Source: Betaproteobacteria bacterium
GTDB lineage: Bacteria; Pseudomonadota; Gammaproteobacteria; Burkholderiales; Ga0077523
Assembly: GCA_016125475.1 (NCBI GenBank)
Contig: WGLR01000033.1
Location: 1-64,000, forward strand
Direction: 5' to 3'
DNA: 64,000 nucleotides
A program made the translations under genes and the position numbers. The notes under the pieces were generated by a model that worked only from the letters and a program-made list of their open reading frames with translations, searched no databases and was not told the DNA's origin. Positions 18,701-26,346 of this stretch are shown here, piece after piece. Within the stretch, counting starts at the first letter, position 1. Every line of letters begins with the position of its first letter.

Positions 18701-19742
18701 CCACACTGTCACCCTGACGCTGGCGCACCACCCCTTCGTAGCGCGCCACGCACGCGGTGATGACATCCTCTAAGCTACGCGCCACCGGTTGCAGATCCTC
18801 CGGGTCCAGACGCGTCGACAGTTCTCCCAGCCCCACGATCTCGCACGACATCACCGTCAGCTGGCGCCTTTCGGCGCCCGGGGGTGCGATGCCGTTCGGG
18901 ATCGGCCCCACAGCCTCCGTCCGGACATCAGGCCCCTCACCCTGCCCGGGCCGGTCCGGACGGGGTGACAACACGGAACGAAGGACCTCCTCGTTCACGC
19001 TTGCGTCGTCGCCAACCCTGCCCTGCCGACTGCCGGCGATCTCCTGATGCAGGTTCTCCGTTTCCGGTTCCGGGCTCACGCCGAGTTCTCGCGCCAGCAG
19101 CTCCCGCAACGAGCGGTATTGCCTCATGGCCTGGGCCGAGCGACCCTGTCGCGCATACAGCCGCATCAGCGCCCGGTGCGCGTCTTCACGCAGCGGGTCG
19201 AGCGCCACCATCCGGTTCGCGAGCAGCACGGCCCCTTCGATCTGCCCCGCCGCCTCGCGGCCCGCGAGCGCACGCGTTCCCGACACCATCACCGACTGAT
19301 GCAGCCGCTCGCGCTCCGTCGACAACCATTGGTCAAATGCAGGGGTGTCGGACTGGAAGCCGTCGAGAAGATGCCCCCGGTACAGCGCGAGGGCACGTTC
19401 CAAGTCTTCCGTGCTCGAACTGCGGGCGAGCGCCTCGAACTCGCCGATGTCCGTGTGCACCGCACCATCGCGCAACCCCACGCTCTCCTTGTCGGCGTCG
19501 AGGATGTCTCCCACCTCGCGGCGGATCGTGCTCAACGCCTGGCGAAGGTTCGTTCGTGACAGCGTGTCGCTCACGTCGGGCCACAGCAGCGTGGCCAGTC
19601 GGTGACGCGGCTGAGCGTCGGGATGGGTGAGTGCGAGATAGGTGAGGAGGCCGCGAGACTTGCGCGGCAACGCAACAGGTAACGCCCCGTCGAGCGACTC
19701 GACAGTGAATCCTCCCAGCAGTTGCAGCCTGATGCTCACCAT
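15744..19742 (-). CDS. SARP-type regulator with degenerate cyclase domain, AAA ATPase and TPR region
   Basis: The 1332-residue protein begins with an OmpR-like winged helix (about 1-95) and a BTAD helical domain (96-245), the layout of SARP transcription regulators. A class III cyclase-homology domain follows (290-460), then a signalling ATPase with Walker A GGEAGIGKS (510-518) and a Walker B SVLLFEDVHWAD, then TPR-like helical repeats to the end. Catalytic residues of the cyclase look lost: Glu301 replaces the first metal Asp, Gln341 the adenine-selecting Lys, and Ser413 the transition-state Asn, while Asp345 and Arg417 remain. So it probably senses rather than makes a nucleotide. The ATG at 19742 has a GGAG-type site and is divergent from another BTAD regulator. 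Confidence 0.9.
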   Translation of the reverse strand: MVSIRLQLLGGFTVESLDGALPVALPRKSRGLLTYLALTHPDAQPRHRLATLLWPDVSDTLSRTNLRQALSTIRREVGDILDADKESVGLRDGAVHTDIGEFEALARSSSTEDLERALALYRGHLLDGFQSDTPAFDQWLSTERERLHQSVMVSGTRALAGREAAGQIEGAVLLANRMVALDPLREDAHRALMRLYARQGRSAQAMRQYRSLRELLARELGVSPEPETENLHQEIAGSRQGRVGDDASVNEEVLRSVLSPRPDRPGQGEGPDVRTEAVGPIPNGIAPPGAERRQLTVMSCEIVGLGELSTRLDPEDLQPVARSLEDVITACVARYEGVVRQRQGDSVVAFFGYPRAHEDEAQRAIRAGLDIVEAVGGMTSPEATDPLRARIGIATGLVVMSTPDEGVSGGAVSVAERLRGLARPDSIVVSERVRGLAGGAFEFRDLGEQSGAETPERACEVSGLSDAESRFEAATKGRLTPLVGREQELGLLLERWALAQDGEGEVVLLGGEAGIGKSRVLSTLRERLEAQEVQALRLQCSPYFVNRALWPSIENLERVLAFERGETESAKLDKLESLVVGHYGRPVKDVRFLAELLSIECEGRYGESGLTPQRQKEETLRTLVDLTEAAARRQPSVLLFEDVHWADPTTLETLDLLMDRVSGMPLLVVLTHRPEFESRWGKYGHVTSLNLTKLTRVQSRALIVGVLEGRTLPEELIDQIVAKTDGVPLFVEELTKSIVESGRLVLVGDRYEYEGSIEGLSLPETLRDSLMSRLDRHASAKEVAQIGAAIGREFSHELIAAVATTSPEVLEDSLVQLTEAGLVFRRGSPPGATYTFKHALIQDTAYESMLKSRRQGLHGRIAEALEETVAGIRETQPELLAHHLTAAGRHAEAIPYWQKAASNAFERVALQDTVAHSGRGLALLDAIEDAQARAKQELSFQLLTGHAVAHLKGWCAPEPGQAFMRARELCEVLGDAPEVFSALWGVWAYLDVAGRVDAADVVAREFLERAKRVGDTAAICEGERIVGEMAFRLGDLPRARRHLEEGIRIHDLEAHRGNIRLYGQDSGMTNLAYLASLYALLGYPERAMSAVRQAHELAERLQHPFTTAWVHHFRALAHCELREWDTAAEVAAQAVAICNEHGFGYFLACTRSTLDISHMAGRGRIERGDSVREQFTFIRAVGALVHFPFYCAKFADACMALGEVHEGLRFVEEGLRLAEDMNERFEEPELHRLRGELLLLSGPELRAEAEASFATSLEIARRQCAKLIELRTATSLARHWQSQGKTREALELLEPVYRWFTEGFDASDLVEARATLCDLGWPGDRGEDAPRS

Positions 19743-19843
19743 CCCTGCTCTCCGTGCGTGGATGTGAAGGGCCGTCTCCCGGCGTTTTCCCGGACCTTTC
19801 AGGAGGCCCGGCGCATCGCAACTTTTTTTGTGGAATTTTTGAT

Positions 19844-19861
19844 TTTCACGATTCTTTCACG
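19844..19861. promoter_or_regulatory. Direct heptamer repeat TTTCACG-N4-TTTCACG between divergent SARP genes
   Basis: Two identical TTTCACG heptamers start 11 bp apart within an AT-rich tract (about 19819-19863) in the 220-bp region shared by two divergent BTAD regulator genes. SARP regulators are known to bind direct heptamer repeats with 11-bp spacing, one helical turn, next to a promoter. The geometry therefore suggests an operator for one or both neighbours; binding is inferred, not shown. Confidence 0.45.
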
Positions 19862-19962
19862 TTCCTGCCCCCGGTGACATCACGCATATGGATGAGACTG
19901 GCACTCAAGACAGCTTGCGTGACTGACCTGACCCGCGCACGACGGCGGGAGGAGAGGAACGG

Positions 19963-21498
19963 ATGATTCCTGATACGAGCGATTCTCCGGTGCTTGCCGA
20001 GCCCGACAGGGTGAAAACCCTGCATGCCAGGCCAACGTCGACACGACGCACGTCGTTGTCGCTCGCGTACCGACCGCCGCTTCACCTCATGGCGATCCCT
20101 CGCGGTGCCCTGGACCTCCCGGAATTCAGGGGTGAATTCGCGACTGTCCTCATCGCGGGCCACCCGCTTCTCCTCCTCGCCAGCATGCACGGTGACCGGA
20201 ATGCCATCGAGCATCTGTGCAGCGAAGCGGTGCCTCTTTCACAGGAAGGCGACACACTGAACGGCGCGAACCTCTCGAGCGCCCCGGTCTGGTTCGGAAC
20301 ACCACGGATGTACCGGACACACCTTTCGTCACCCCGTCGTGCGGGTCCGGACCGCCCGGGTCCAGCGCTCGAGAGACGACCAGCGCCACGCACTGCCGAG
20401 GCTTCACCCGTTCCACCCTGCCCGGTTCGCGTCGACTGCGACGGCCGGATCGCCGAGGTTCATGCGCAGTTTCGGCAGGGCAACGTGCAGCGAGGCCTGG
20501 AACAGCTTCGCGAAGTCTTGTCCCGGGCAAGAGAGGACGACTGGCAATTCACGGACACGACGTGTCACTCCGGAGATCTTGCGTTCGTACTCGATGCGGC
20601 ACTGCGTCATTCGATCGAGATCGACTATGCCGTCGCCCTGATCCGGCAACACAAGCTTCATCCTCCTGGCGAGAGTTCCGAGGCGTGGCCCTGGGCGGTG
20701 CGCATCTACACGCTAGGTCGGTTCGAGATTCAGGTGAACGGGCAACCGCTGCGGTTCTCGGGCAAGGCGCCCCGAAAGCCCCTCGCCCTGCTGAAGGCGA
20801 TCATCGCGTACGGTTGCCGGGACGTGCCGGTGTCGAGACTCATGGATGCGCTCTGGCCCGACGAACAGGGCGATGCTGCCAAACAGGCCTTCTGGGTCAC
20901 CATGGTCCGGCTGCGCAAGCTGCTCCAGACCGCGGACGCCATCAGCGTGACCGATGCGCGCGTGAGCCTGAACGCGGCGATCTGCTGGACCGACGCCCAG
21001 GCATTCGAGTCGATGATCACCGGTCTCCCAAGACCTTCAGGCACGAGTGAACGGGCAGAGACCGAAGACGGGACGCGACGCGCACTCACTCTCTATGGCG
21101 GCCCGTTTCTCCCGGCCGACGTGGAGGAAAGCTGGTCCACACGCAGACGTCTTCGCCTGAGCAGCCTCTTCACGGCGGCGATGGAGAACGCCGGGGCAGG
21201 CCACGAAGCGTCCGAAGACTGGTCGGCGGCCATCGATTGCTATCGTCGTGGCCTGGAAGCCGACGATCTGGTCGAAGCGTTCTACATTGGTCAGATGAGG
21301 TGCTTCCTCGCGCTGGGACGCCATGCCGAGGGTCTCGCCGTGTTCCGCCGTCTTCGGCCGATCCTGTCCGTGGTGCTCGGCGTCACTCCATCTCCCGCGT
21401 CGGAGAAGGTGGCGCGCGCCCTCAGCGAATCGGGAGCCGTTGACCACCGCACGGCGGTGGCCGCGCCGATCGGTTGCCTTCCGGTAGGTCATCGGTAA
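19963..21498 (+). CDS. BTAD/SARP-like regulator lacking the usual ATPase half
   Basis: The last 290 of 511 residues match the C-terminal module of large betaproteobacterial ATPase-type regulators. This module is a short helical linker, then AWPWAVRIYTLGRFEIQVNG with QPLRFSGKAPRKPLALLKA, a winged helix preceded by the signature beta-hairpin, and a BTAD domain. In those proteins a 600-800 residue AAA ATPase/TPR part comes first. Here the first 160 residues are Pro/Arg-rich and unlike any domain I know, so the protein is either a stand-alone form or a truncated descendant. The ATG at 19963 follows a GGAG-containing stretch. It is divergent from the 1332-residue SARP/cyclase gene. No sensor or receiver domain is visible. 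Confidence 0.75.
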   Translation: MIPDTSDSPVLAEPDRVKTLHARPTSTRRTSLSLAYRPPLHLMAIPRGALDLPEFRGEFATVLIAGHPLLLLASMHGDRNAIEHLCSEAVPLSQEGDTLNGANLSSAPVWFGTPRMYRTHLSSPRRAGPDRPGPALERRPAPRTAEASPVPPCPVRVDCDGRIAEVHAQFRQGNVQRGLEQLREVLSRAREDDWQFTDTTCHSGDLAFVLDAALRHSIEIDYAVALIRQHKLHPPGESSEAWPWAVRIYTLGRFEIQVNGQPLRFSGKAPRKPLALLKAIIAYGCRDVPVSRLMDALWPDEQGDAAKQAFWVTMVRLRKLLQTADAISVTDARVSLNAAICWTDAQAFESMITGLPRPSGTSERAETEDGTRRALTLYGGPFLPADVEESWSTRRRLRLSSLFTAAMENAGAGHEASEDWSAAIDCYRRGLEADDLVEAFYIGQMRCFLALGRHAEGLAVFRRLRPILSVVLGVTPSPASEKVARALSESGAVDHRTAVAAPIGCLPVGHR

Positions 21499-21579
21499 GT
21501 TCACGACGCCTACGGTGATCGTCCGCGGACCGACATTCCCGACGCCGCGACTCGTCCCAACTCCAGAAGGGAGGCTGTC

Positions 21580-22065
21580 ATGAAAGAGCTTCAGATCGCT
21601 GATTGCGCCCTGCTGCCCTGCGTCGTCCTGACCCCCGCGGTCGCTGCCGACATGCCGAAGGACGGTCCAAACGACATCCAGGCATTCTGTTCCGGCCCGG
21701 TTCACATGCTGACGCCCATGGAGGGCCAGATGGGGGGCTCCTACGAACTGACATGTCTGTCCGACGGCGGGGTCGGCACGATCTTCCATGGCGTCACCGG
21801 GTGGTGCAATGGCGCGTTCCACAAGGTCGGCGACAGTTACTACGAAGCGGGTTCGTGTGAATTCCGCGACGGTTCGGGCGACGAGTTCTTCCGCGTCTAT
21901 GAAAGGAAGAACCAGGAAAACGGGAAGTGGCGGGCCACCGGCGGGACCGGCAAGTACGCAGGGATCACTCAGGTCGGCGACCGGAAGCCCTCCGTACCGT
22001 TTCCGGCCAAGGCGGGCATGGCCGGAGGGCAGCTCCGCTGGTGGGGAACATCGAAACTGCGCTGA
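21580..22065 (+). CDS. Secreted protein of unknown function (161 aa)
   Basis: A 161-residue protein with a probable N-terminal export signal ending near AVAA (residues 20-23), although the head carries Glu and Asp, which is unusual. The mature part has four Cys residues, probably two disulfides, and many Gly and aromatic residues. The stretch GKWRATGGTGKYAGITQVGD resembles the G-x-G-x-Y-x-G motif of small beta-barrel proteins such as the allene oxide cyclase-like fold; this is a weak hint only. The ribosome site AAGGGAGG lies 8 nt upstream of the ATG. It follows the BTAD regulator gene by 80 bp and ends before a terminator, so it may be its target or a cotranscribed gene. Confidence 0.7.
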   Translation: MKELQIADCALLPCVVLTPAVAADMPKDGPNDIQAFCSGPVHMLTPMEGQMGGSYELTCLSDGGVGTIFHGVTGWCNGAFHKVGDSYYEAGSCEFRDGSGDEFFRVYERKNQENGKWRATGGTGKYAGITQVGDRKPSVPFPAKAGMAGGQLRWWGTSKLR

Positions 22066-22088
22066 CTATCGATATACCTCAAGTCTGC

Positions 22089-22136
22089 ACCGGCGTTTCG
22101 TCCTCATCGCGATGAAACGCCGGTCGCTTCTTTTCG
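22089..22136 (+). terminator. Rho-independent terminator after the secreted-protein gene
   Basis: A perfect 11-bp inverted repeat ACCGGCGTTTC/GAAACGCCGGT (22089-22099 and 22114-22124) with a 14-nt loop is followed by a T-rich run (CGCTTCTTTTCGTTT). It starts 23 bp after the stop codon of the 161-residue protein. The loop contains the smaller palindrome TCATCGCGATGA, so an alternative inner pairing exists. Confidence 0.8.
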
Positions 22137-22593
22137 TTTCGTTTCATCACACATCGAATCGACTCTCTTCGTGCGCGACTCCGGAAGCGCCGGGCGTTCG
22201 CGCACGGTTCGTCTCGTGCCCGCGATCGCCGGCGGCACCGCGTCGTCGCGCTTCGGTCGGGCAACCTGACCCGCGTCCCGGCCAGCATGCGTAACGCATT
22301 CGTATGCAATCGGTAACCCCGCGCCCATTAGCCTGACCTCGCGCGGATCGATGGTCACTCCGTGCGAGAAGGAGCGGGATGCCGACGTGGTACCGGTGTG
22401 ACTGTCTCGAGACGTCGTCACGGACTCCGGAGTCTCCCTGCGGCGAAGGTGACAAGCCCTGGCACAGCTCTTCGGGTGGCAGGCCTACCTCCCGCCGCGG
22501 GGATCTCGCGACAACCCGTCGCATCTCACCGGGCGACGGGAATGCGCAACGCGTTCGGGCTTCTTCGCCATCCAACGAACAGGAGGACAGTCC
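22137..22593. other. Intergenic region upstream of the PQQ dehydrogenase-like gene
   Basis: No gene is recognised in these 457 bp. They should contain the promoter of the 22594 gene. The only structured element noted is a 13-bp palindrome at 22287-22299, listed separately. Confidence 0.5.
22287..22299. promoter_or_regulatory. Candidate operator palindrome ATGCGT-A-ACGCAT
   Basis: A perfect 6-bp inverted repeat around a central A lies in the non-coding region 295 bp upstream of the first PQQ dehydrogenase-like gene. Such short symmetric sites often bind dimeric regulators. There is no second copy that I found in the window, and the regulator is unknown. Confidence 0.25.
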
Positions 22594-24297
22594 ATGAGCA
22601 ATCCAAGACCTCGGTCCCGCAGTTGCGCACGCTCGATCGTCGACATTCTGGCGGCCGGCGCGTTAGCGCTTTGCGCATTCTCCACGCATGCCTCGGACGT
22701 TTCGCCCCAGCGCCTGCTGCACACCGACTCGGAGCCGCAGAACTGGCTCACCTACTATGGCAACTACAAGGGCTGGCGGTACAGCGAGCTGTCTCAGGTC
22801 AACACCGACAACGTGAAGGACCTGACAGTCAAGTGGACCTTCCTGCCCGGTGCCGAGGAAGACTTCCAGACGACCCCGATCGTCGTGGACGGCGTCATGT
22901 ACATCGCAACGCCGAAGAACACCGTCTATGCGCTCGACGCGACCAACGGCAAGATTCTCTGGCGCCACGATCACAAGCTTCCCGACAACATGCCGGTGCA
23001 GCTCTGGGGTCCGAGCAAGAGCCGCGGCGTCTCCGTGTCCGGGAACCAGGTATTTCTGGCCACGGGAGACGGCCAGATCATTGCATTGGACGCGAAGACC
23101 GGCAGCGAGAACTGGCACACGGTGGCGGCAGACTACAAGGCCGGAAACGGCTTCATCCAGCCGCCCCTGATCGTCGGAGATCTCGCGATCGTGGGGACGT
23201 TCACCGCAGAAATCGCGACTCGCGGCTTCGTGGCCGCCTACAACGTGCACACAGGCAAACAGGCGTGGCGCTTCGACACGATTCCGGGGCCGGGGCAGCC
23301 CGGCCATGAGACCTGGGCCGGGGATTCCTGGAAACACGGCTGCGGTCCCGTGATCCTGCCACCCACCTACGACGCCGACATGGACCTGATCTACTTCGGC
23401 GTGGGTAATCCCTGCCCGATGTGGAACGGCGACGTGCGCAAGGGCGACAACCTCTACACGAACTCGATCGTGGCCCTGCATCCCGAGACTGGCCGTCTCG
23501 AGTGGTACCACCAGCTCATTCCCCACGGAGTCTGGGATCTCGATACGTTCGGAGAAGTCGTGCTCGTCAATACCAGGATCAACGGGCGACCGGTTCGCGC
23601 CGCCCTGCAGGCCGGAAAGTCGGGATACTTTTATGCGATCGATCGCACGGAAGGGCAGTTCCTGTACGCGAAGCCCTTCGTGTCGCGGATCACGTGGGCC
23701 AAGGGACTGGACGACGAGGGCAGACCGATTCCGGGTGTCGTTCCGGGAGACACGACACAGACGCTATGCCCCGGTGCGGTGAGCGGTGGCAAGTCCTGGA
23801 ACCAGACGGCGTATTCACCGAAGCTCGACTATTACTTCATCCCGGCCGGAGAAGTCTGCGACAACGTCAAGCAGGCGGAAGTGAGCCCGACCGCGAAACC
23901 GGGCGATCTCATACTCGGCGGCAAGTTCGAGTCCGCCAAGGGCTCCGGCGGTTCGCTCACGGCGTTCGACGTGAAAACGGGGCAGCCGGTCTGGAAGTAC
24001 AACTCCCCGTTCCCGATGCGCAGCTCGGTCCTCGCAACGGCCGGCGGCCTGCTCTTCACGGGCGATCTCGAGAGTGACGTGCTCGCTTTCGATGCGGCGA
24101 ACGGCAAGGTCCTCTGGAAGTTTCCGGCGGGCTCCATGCCGCAGTCCTCCATCACGTACTCGGTGAACGGCAAGCAGTACGTCGCGGTGGGCGTGGGCTG
24201 GGGACAGGTACTCGCGAATTTCCTGCCCGCCTACATGCCGGAACTCGCGAAGGTGCCACGTGGCAGCGTGCTCCTCGTGTTTGCATTACCCGATTGA
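22594..24297 (+). CDS. PQQ-dependent alcohol dehydrogenase-like eight-bladed propeller protein (atypical)
   Basis: The 567-residue periplasmic protein has a signal peptide (about 1-34) and propeller repeats of the methanol/ethanol dehydrogenase family, with clear blades such as NWLTYYGNYKGWRYSELSQV and GDNLYTNSIVALHPETGRLE. The catalytic-Asp loop reads HGVWDLD; an Asp two residues after the catalytic Asp is the mark of lanthanide-using enzymes such as XoxF. The metal-ligand Glu (in TAEIATRG) and Asn (in GVGNP) positions are kept. However, the vicinal Cys-Cys that covers PQQ is missing (LWGPSKSRG), and the PQQ-stacking Trp position appears to be Ile (GCGPVIL). The gene has an AGGAGG site. No cytochrome or pqq gene is near. 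Confidence 0.85.
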   Translation: MSNPRPRSRSCARSIVDILAAGALALCAFSTHASDVSPQRLLHTDSEPQNWLTYYGNYKGWRYSELSQVNTDNVKDLTVKWTFLPGAEEDFQTTPIVVDGVMYIATPKNTVYALDATNGKILWRHDHKLPDNMPVQLWGPSKSRGVSVSGNQVFLATGDGQIIALDAKTGSENWHTVAADYKAGNGFIQPPLIVGDLAIVGTFTAEIATRGFVAAYNVHTGKQAWRFDTIPGPGQPGHETWAGDSWKHGCGPVILPPTYDADMDLIYFGVGNPCPMWNGDVRKGDNLYTNSIVALHPETGRLEWYHQLIPHGVWDLDTFGEVVLVNTRINGRPVRAALQAGKSGYFYAIDRTEGQFLYAKPFVSRITWAKGLDDEGRPIPGVVPGDTTQTLCPGAVSGGKSWNQTAYSPKLDYYFIPAGEVCDNVKQAEVSPTAKPGDLILGGKFESAKGSGGSLTAFDVKTGQPVWKYNSPFPMRSSVLATAGGLLFTGDLESDVLAFDAANGKVLWKFPAGSMPQSSITYSVNGKQYVAVGVGWGQVLANFLPAYMPELAKVPRGSVLLVFALPD

Positions 24298-24801
24298 TTC
24301 GGTGACGACGTGCTGCCCCGGAACGCCTGTCCCGGGGCGGCACGAGCCGGTTCGTCCATCGCCGTACCTCGGTGCCCGCCGAAGGCGGGATGCGATGGAC
24401 GAGAGGATTCGGACGATTGGGACCCGCGGGAGTGGGGCGACGCACTGCCCCCACCCTGGCCCTCCCCCGCGAGCGTAGGAGGGAATCGTCGAACGGCATG
24501 TCCGCTCGCTTCGCGCGTCATCCATATGGGCGATGCTCTGGCGAGCACGACCAGATACATTTCCGACGTGCGGTCGCGGGAGTCGGCGAAGACACCACGT
24601 GGCGGAACGAACTTCCCGGGGTCGCGCCATGCCGCTTCGAACGCGGCACCGGTCACCCGATCGACGACAGGGACCGCGAGAGCCTGCCGGCCCTCGGTGG
24701 AACACTGGCGTGCATCCACGAACATGCACTCAGGCGCGACGGGAGCAGGCTCGATGCCTCGCCCCATGGCTGGCGGACGATCCCGTGAAAAGGAGATTCC
24801 C
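24298..24801. other. Intergenic region with a REP-like palindrome, no gene seen
   Basis: Around 500 bp between the PQQ dehydrogenase-like stop and the DUF3237 start. Frames are open but look non-coding. The only element recognised is the GC-rich palindrome at 24447-24484. Confidence 0.45.
24447..24484. repeat. REP-like intergenic palindrome
   Basis: The sequence has CCCTCC and GGAGGG arms (24460-24465 and 24478-24483) around a CCCGCGAGCGTA core, and is preceded by GCCCCCACCCTGG. In translation it gives the Pro-His-Pro-Gly-Pro pattern that commonly reveals extragenic repeats in high-GC proteobacteria. Only this copy was seen in the window, so its status as a dispersed repeat is inferred from its form. 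Confidence 0.35.
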
Positions 24802-25258
24802 ATGAAGCTCGAACCGCTCATGACGGTCCATGCAGATCTCAGGCCCCCGGTGGAAATCGGGACCGGGCCATATGGCAACCGAGTGGTCTTCGATGTCACG
24901 GGCGGACATTTCGAGGGGGCACGCCTCCGGGGAACCGTACTTCCCAATGGCGCTGACTGGCTGCTGATCGACGCGGACGGGACGGGACACCTGGATGTCC
25001 GCATCATTCTGGAAACGACGGACGGTGCACGCATCTACGTCCAGTATCCGGGGGCCATCGTGATCAACGAGCAAGTGAACAATGCTCTGACGCAGGGTGG
25101 AGCGACTGAATACGGAGACACGTACTTTCATGACGCAGCCACGCTATGAAACGGGCGACGCCCGCTACAAGTGGCTCAACAGCATGGTGACCGCGGCCGA
25201 GGGGCGCATCGTGTCGGGCACAGTCGAATATCAGGTCTTCGCACTCGCGCACGGATGA
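24802..25258 (+). pseudogene. DUF3237-family gene broken by a one-base frameshift
   Basis: The ATG at 24802 follows AAAAGGAG and opens a frame with the DUF3237 pattern (MKLEPLMTVHADLRPPVEIG, then GPYGNRVVFDVTGGHFEGARL). At residue 109 (GDTYF, ending at 25128) the frame should continue with MTQPRYETGDARYKWLNSMV, but that text lies one base further on, starting at 25130. Removing C25129 restores a 151-residue protein ending in GTVEYQVFALAHG, the normal family length. As written, the product ends after five wrong residues at 25149. DUF3237 proteins are small beta-barrel proteins of unknown function, often near dehydrogenases. The damage may be a real mutation or a sequencing error. Confidence 0.8.
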
Positions 25259-25438
25259 CCGGCGGTGGACCCACCGTTCGGCGTCATCCATACGGACGAT
25301 GCCGCGACGACCCGGGACCCCAATTACAGCATGCCGAACGGACCGTCGAGTCCGCTCATCCGGAACCCGATGACGCAGGGGACGTTCCGCAAGGACATCG
25401 TCCACCAGAACCTCGGCAATTTCTGCACCGGCGGCTGA
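25259..25438 (+). pseudogene. Short coding remnant after the DUF3237 gene
   Basis: Directly after the DUF3237 stop and in the same frame there is a 59-codon open stretch ending with TGA at 25436-25438. It encodes FGVIHTDDAATTRDPNYSMP and then NPMTQGTFRKDIVHQNLGNF. Almost every third base is G or C, as in real genes here, and the peptide is not low complexity. It has no good start codon (a GTG at 25265 is possible) and no family that I recognise. It is most likely the 3' end of a lost gene. Confidence 0.4.
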
Positions 25439-25548
25439 CGACTCCGCACGAGCCTGTCCAGGTGATCAAGACCGGCCCTGTTGGTCGTGATCGCCGATCC
25501 CGACGCATCACGCGACACATCCGGACCGCGCGCGGCGTTCGGCCCCCG

Positions 25549-26346
25549 CTACATCATCATCAGGCCACCGTCCACGTGGAACGACTGCCCCGTGATGAAG
25601 TCGGAGTCGGCACTGGCGAGAAACACGGCGATGCCCGTGAGGTCCTCTGGGGTCTCCGCGCGCTTCATCGGGATGGCATCCACGCGCTCCTGCCAGACGG
25701 ACCCCAGGGGACGTCCCTTCTGCTCGGCCCACTCCCGGTCGATCTGTTTCCACATCTCGGTGTCGACCGGTCCGGGACAGATGGCGTTCACGGTGACCTT
25801 CGGCGCGAGTTCCGCGGCCGCAGCCTGTGTCACGCTGATCGCGGTGGCCTTGCTCGCGCAGTACGCCGAGAGCATCGGCCGCCCCACCCTTCCCGCGATG
25901 GACGCGAGGTTGATGATCTTGCCGCACGGCCGGCCCTCGCCGGTGGGTGCCTGGCCGAGCATCTGCCGCGCACCCGCCTGCTGGGCGAAGAACAGACCCC
26001 GCGCGTTCACCGATTGAATGAAATCCCAGTCGTCCGGTGTCGTATCCAGCACGGTGCGTACACGGATGACTCCCGCGTTGTTCACCATCACGTCGAGCCG
26101 GCCGAAGCGCGACACGACCCGTTCGACCAGCGCCGCGCTCTGTTCCGGCTCGCGGACGTCGACGGCGAAGCCGTCGGCCTCGACCGCGTGGGACCGGATT
26201 CGATCCGCCACGGCAAGGGCGCCGGCGACGTCGAGGTCCGCCACGGCGACGGACGCTCCCTCCTTCGCGACCCGCATCGCGATGGCCGCACCGATGCCGC
26301 GCGCGGCCCCCGTGACCAGTACAACCGTTCCGCCGAGTCTTCCCAT
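25549..26346 (-). CDS. Short-chain dehydrogenase/reductase (classical SDR)
   Basis: A 265-residue SDR. The cofactor motif TGAARGIGAA is at residues 12-21, the NNAG motif lies at 89-92, and the catalytic set appears as LASIAG (Ser) and YCASK (Tyr and Lys). An Asp at the end of the second strand (ADLD) suggests NAD rather than NADP. The C-terminus GQSFHVDGGLMMM is the usual family ending. Substrates are typically sugars, polyols, acyl or cyclic alcohols. It is divergent from the CmcJ/NvfI-like gene, with 146 bp between the starts. Confidence 0.93.
   Translation of the reverse strand: MGRLGGTVVLVTGAARGIGAAIAMRVAKEGASVAVADLDVAGALAVADRIRSHAVEADGFAVDVREPEQSAALVERVVSRFGRLDVMVNNAGVIRVRTVLDTTPDDWDFIQSVNARGLFFAQQAGARQMLGQAPTGEGRPCGKIINLASIAGRVGRPMLSAYCASKATAISVTQAAAAELAPKVTVNAICPGPVDTEMWKQIDREWAEQKGRPLGSVWQERVDAIPMKRAETPEDLTGIAVFLASADSDFITGQSFHVDGGLMMM

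Noticed and set aside
15906..18773. 955-codon plus-strand open frame antisense to the SARP/cyclase gene
   Set aside because: The text is dominated by Arg, His, Gln and Leu without structure; the minus-strand protein has four recognisable domains.
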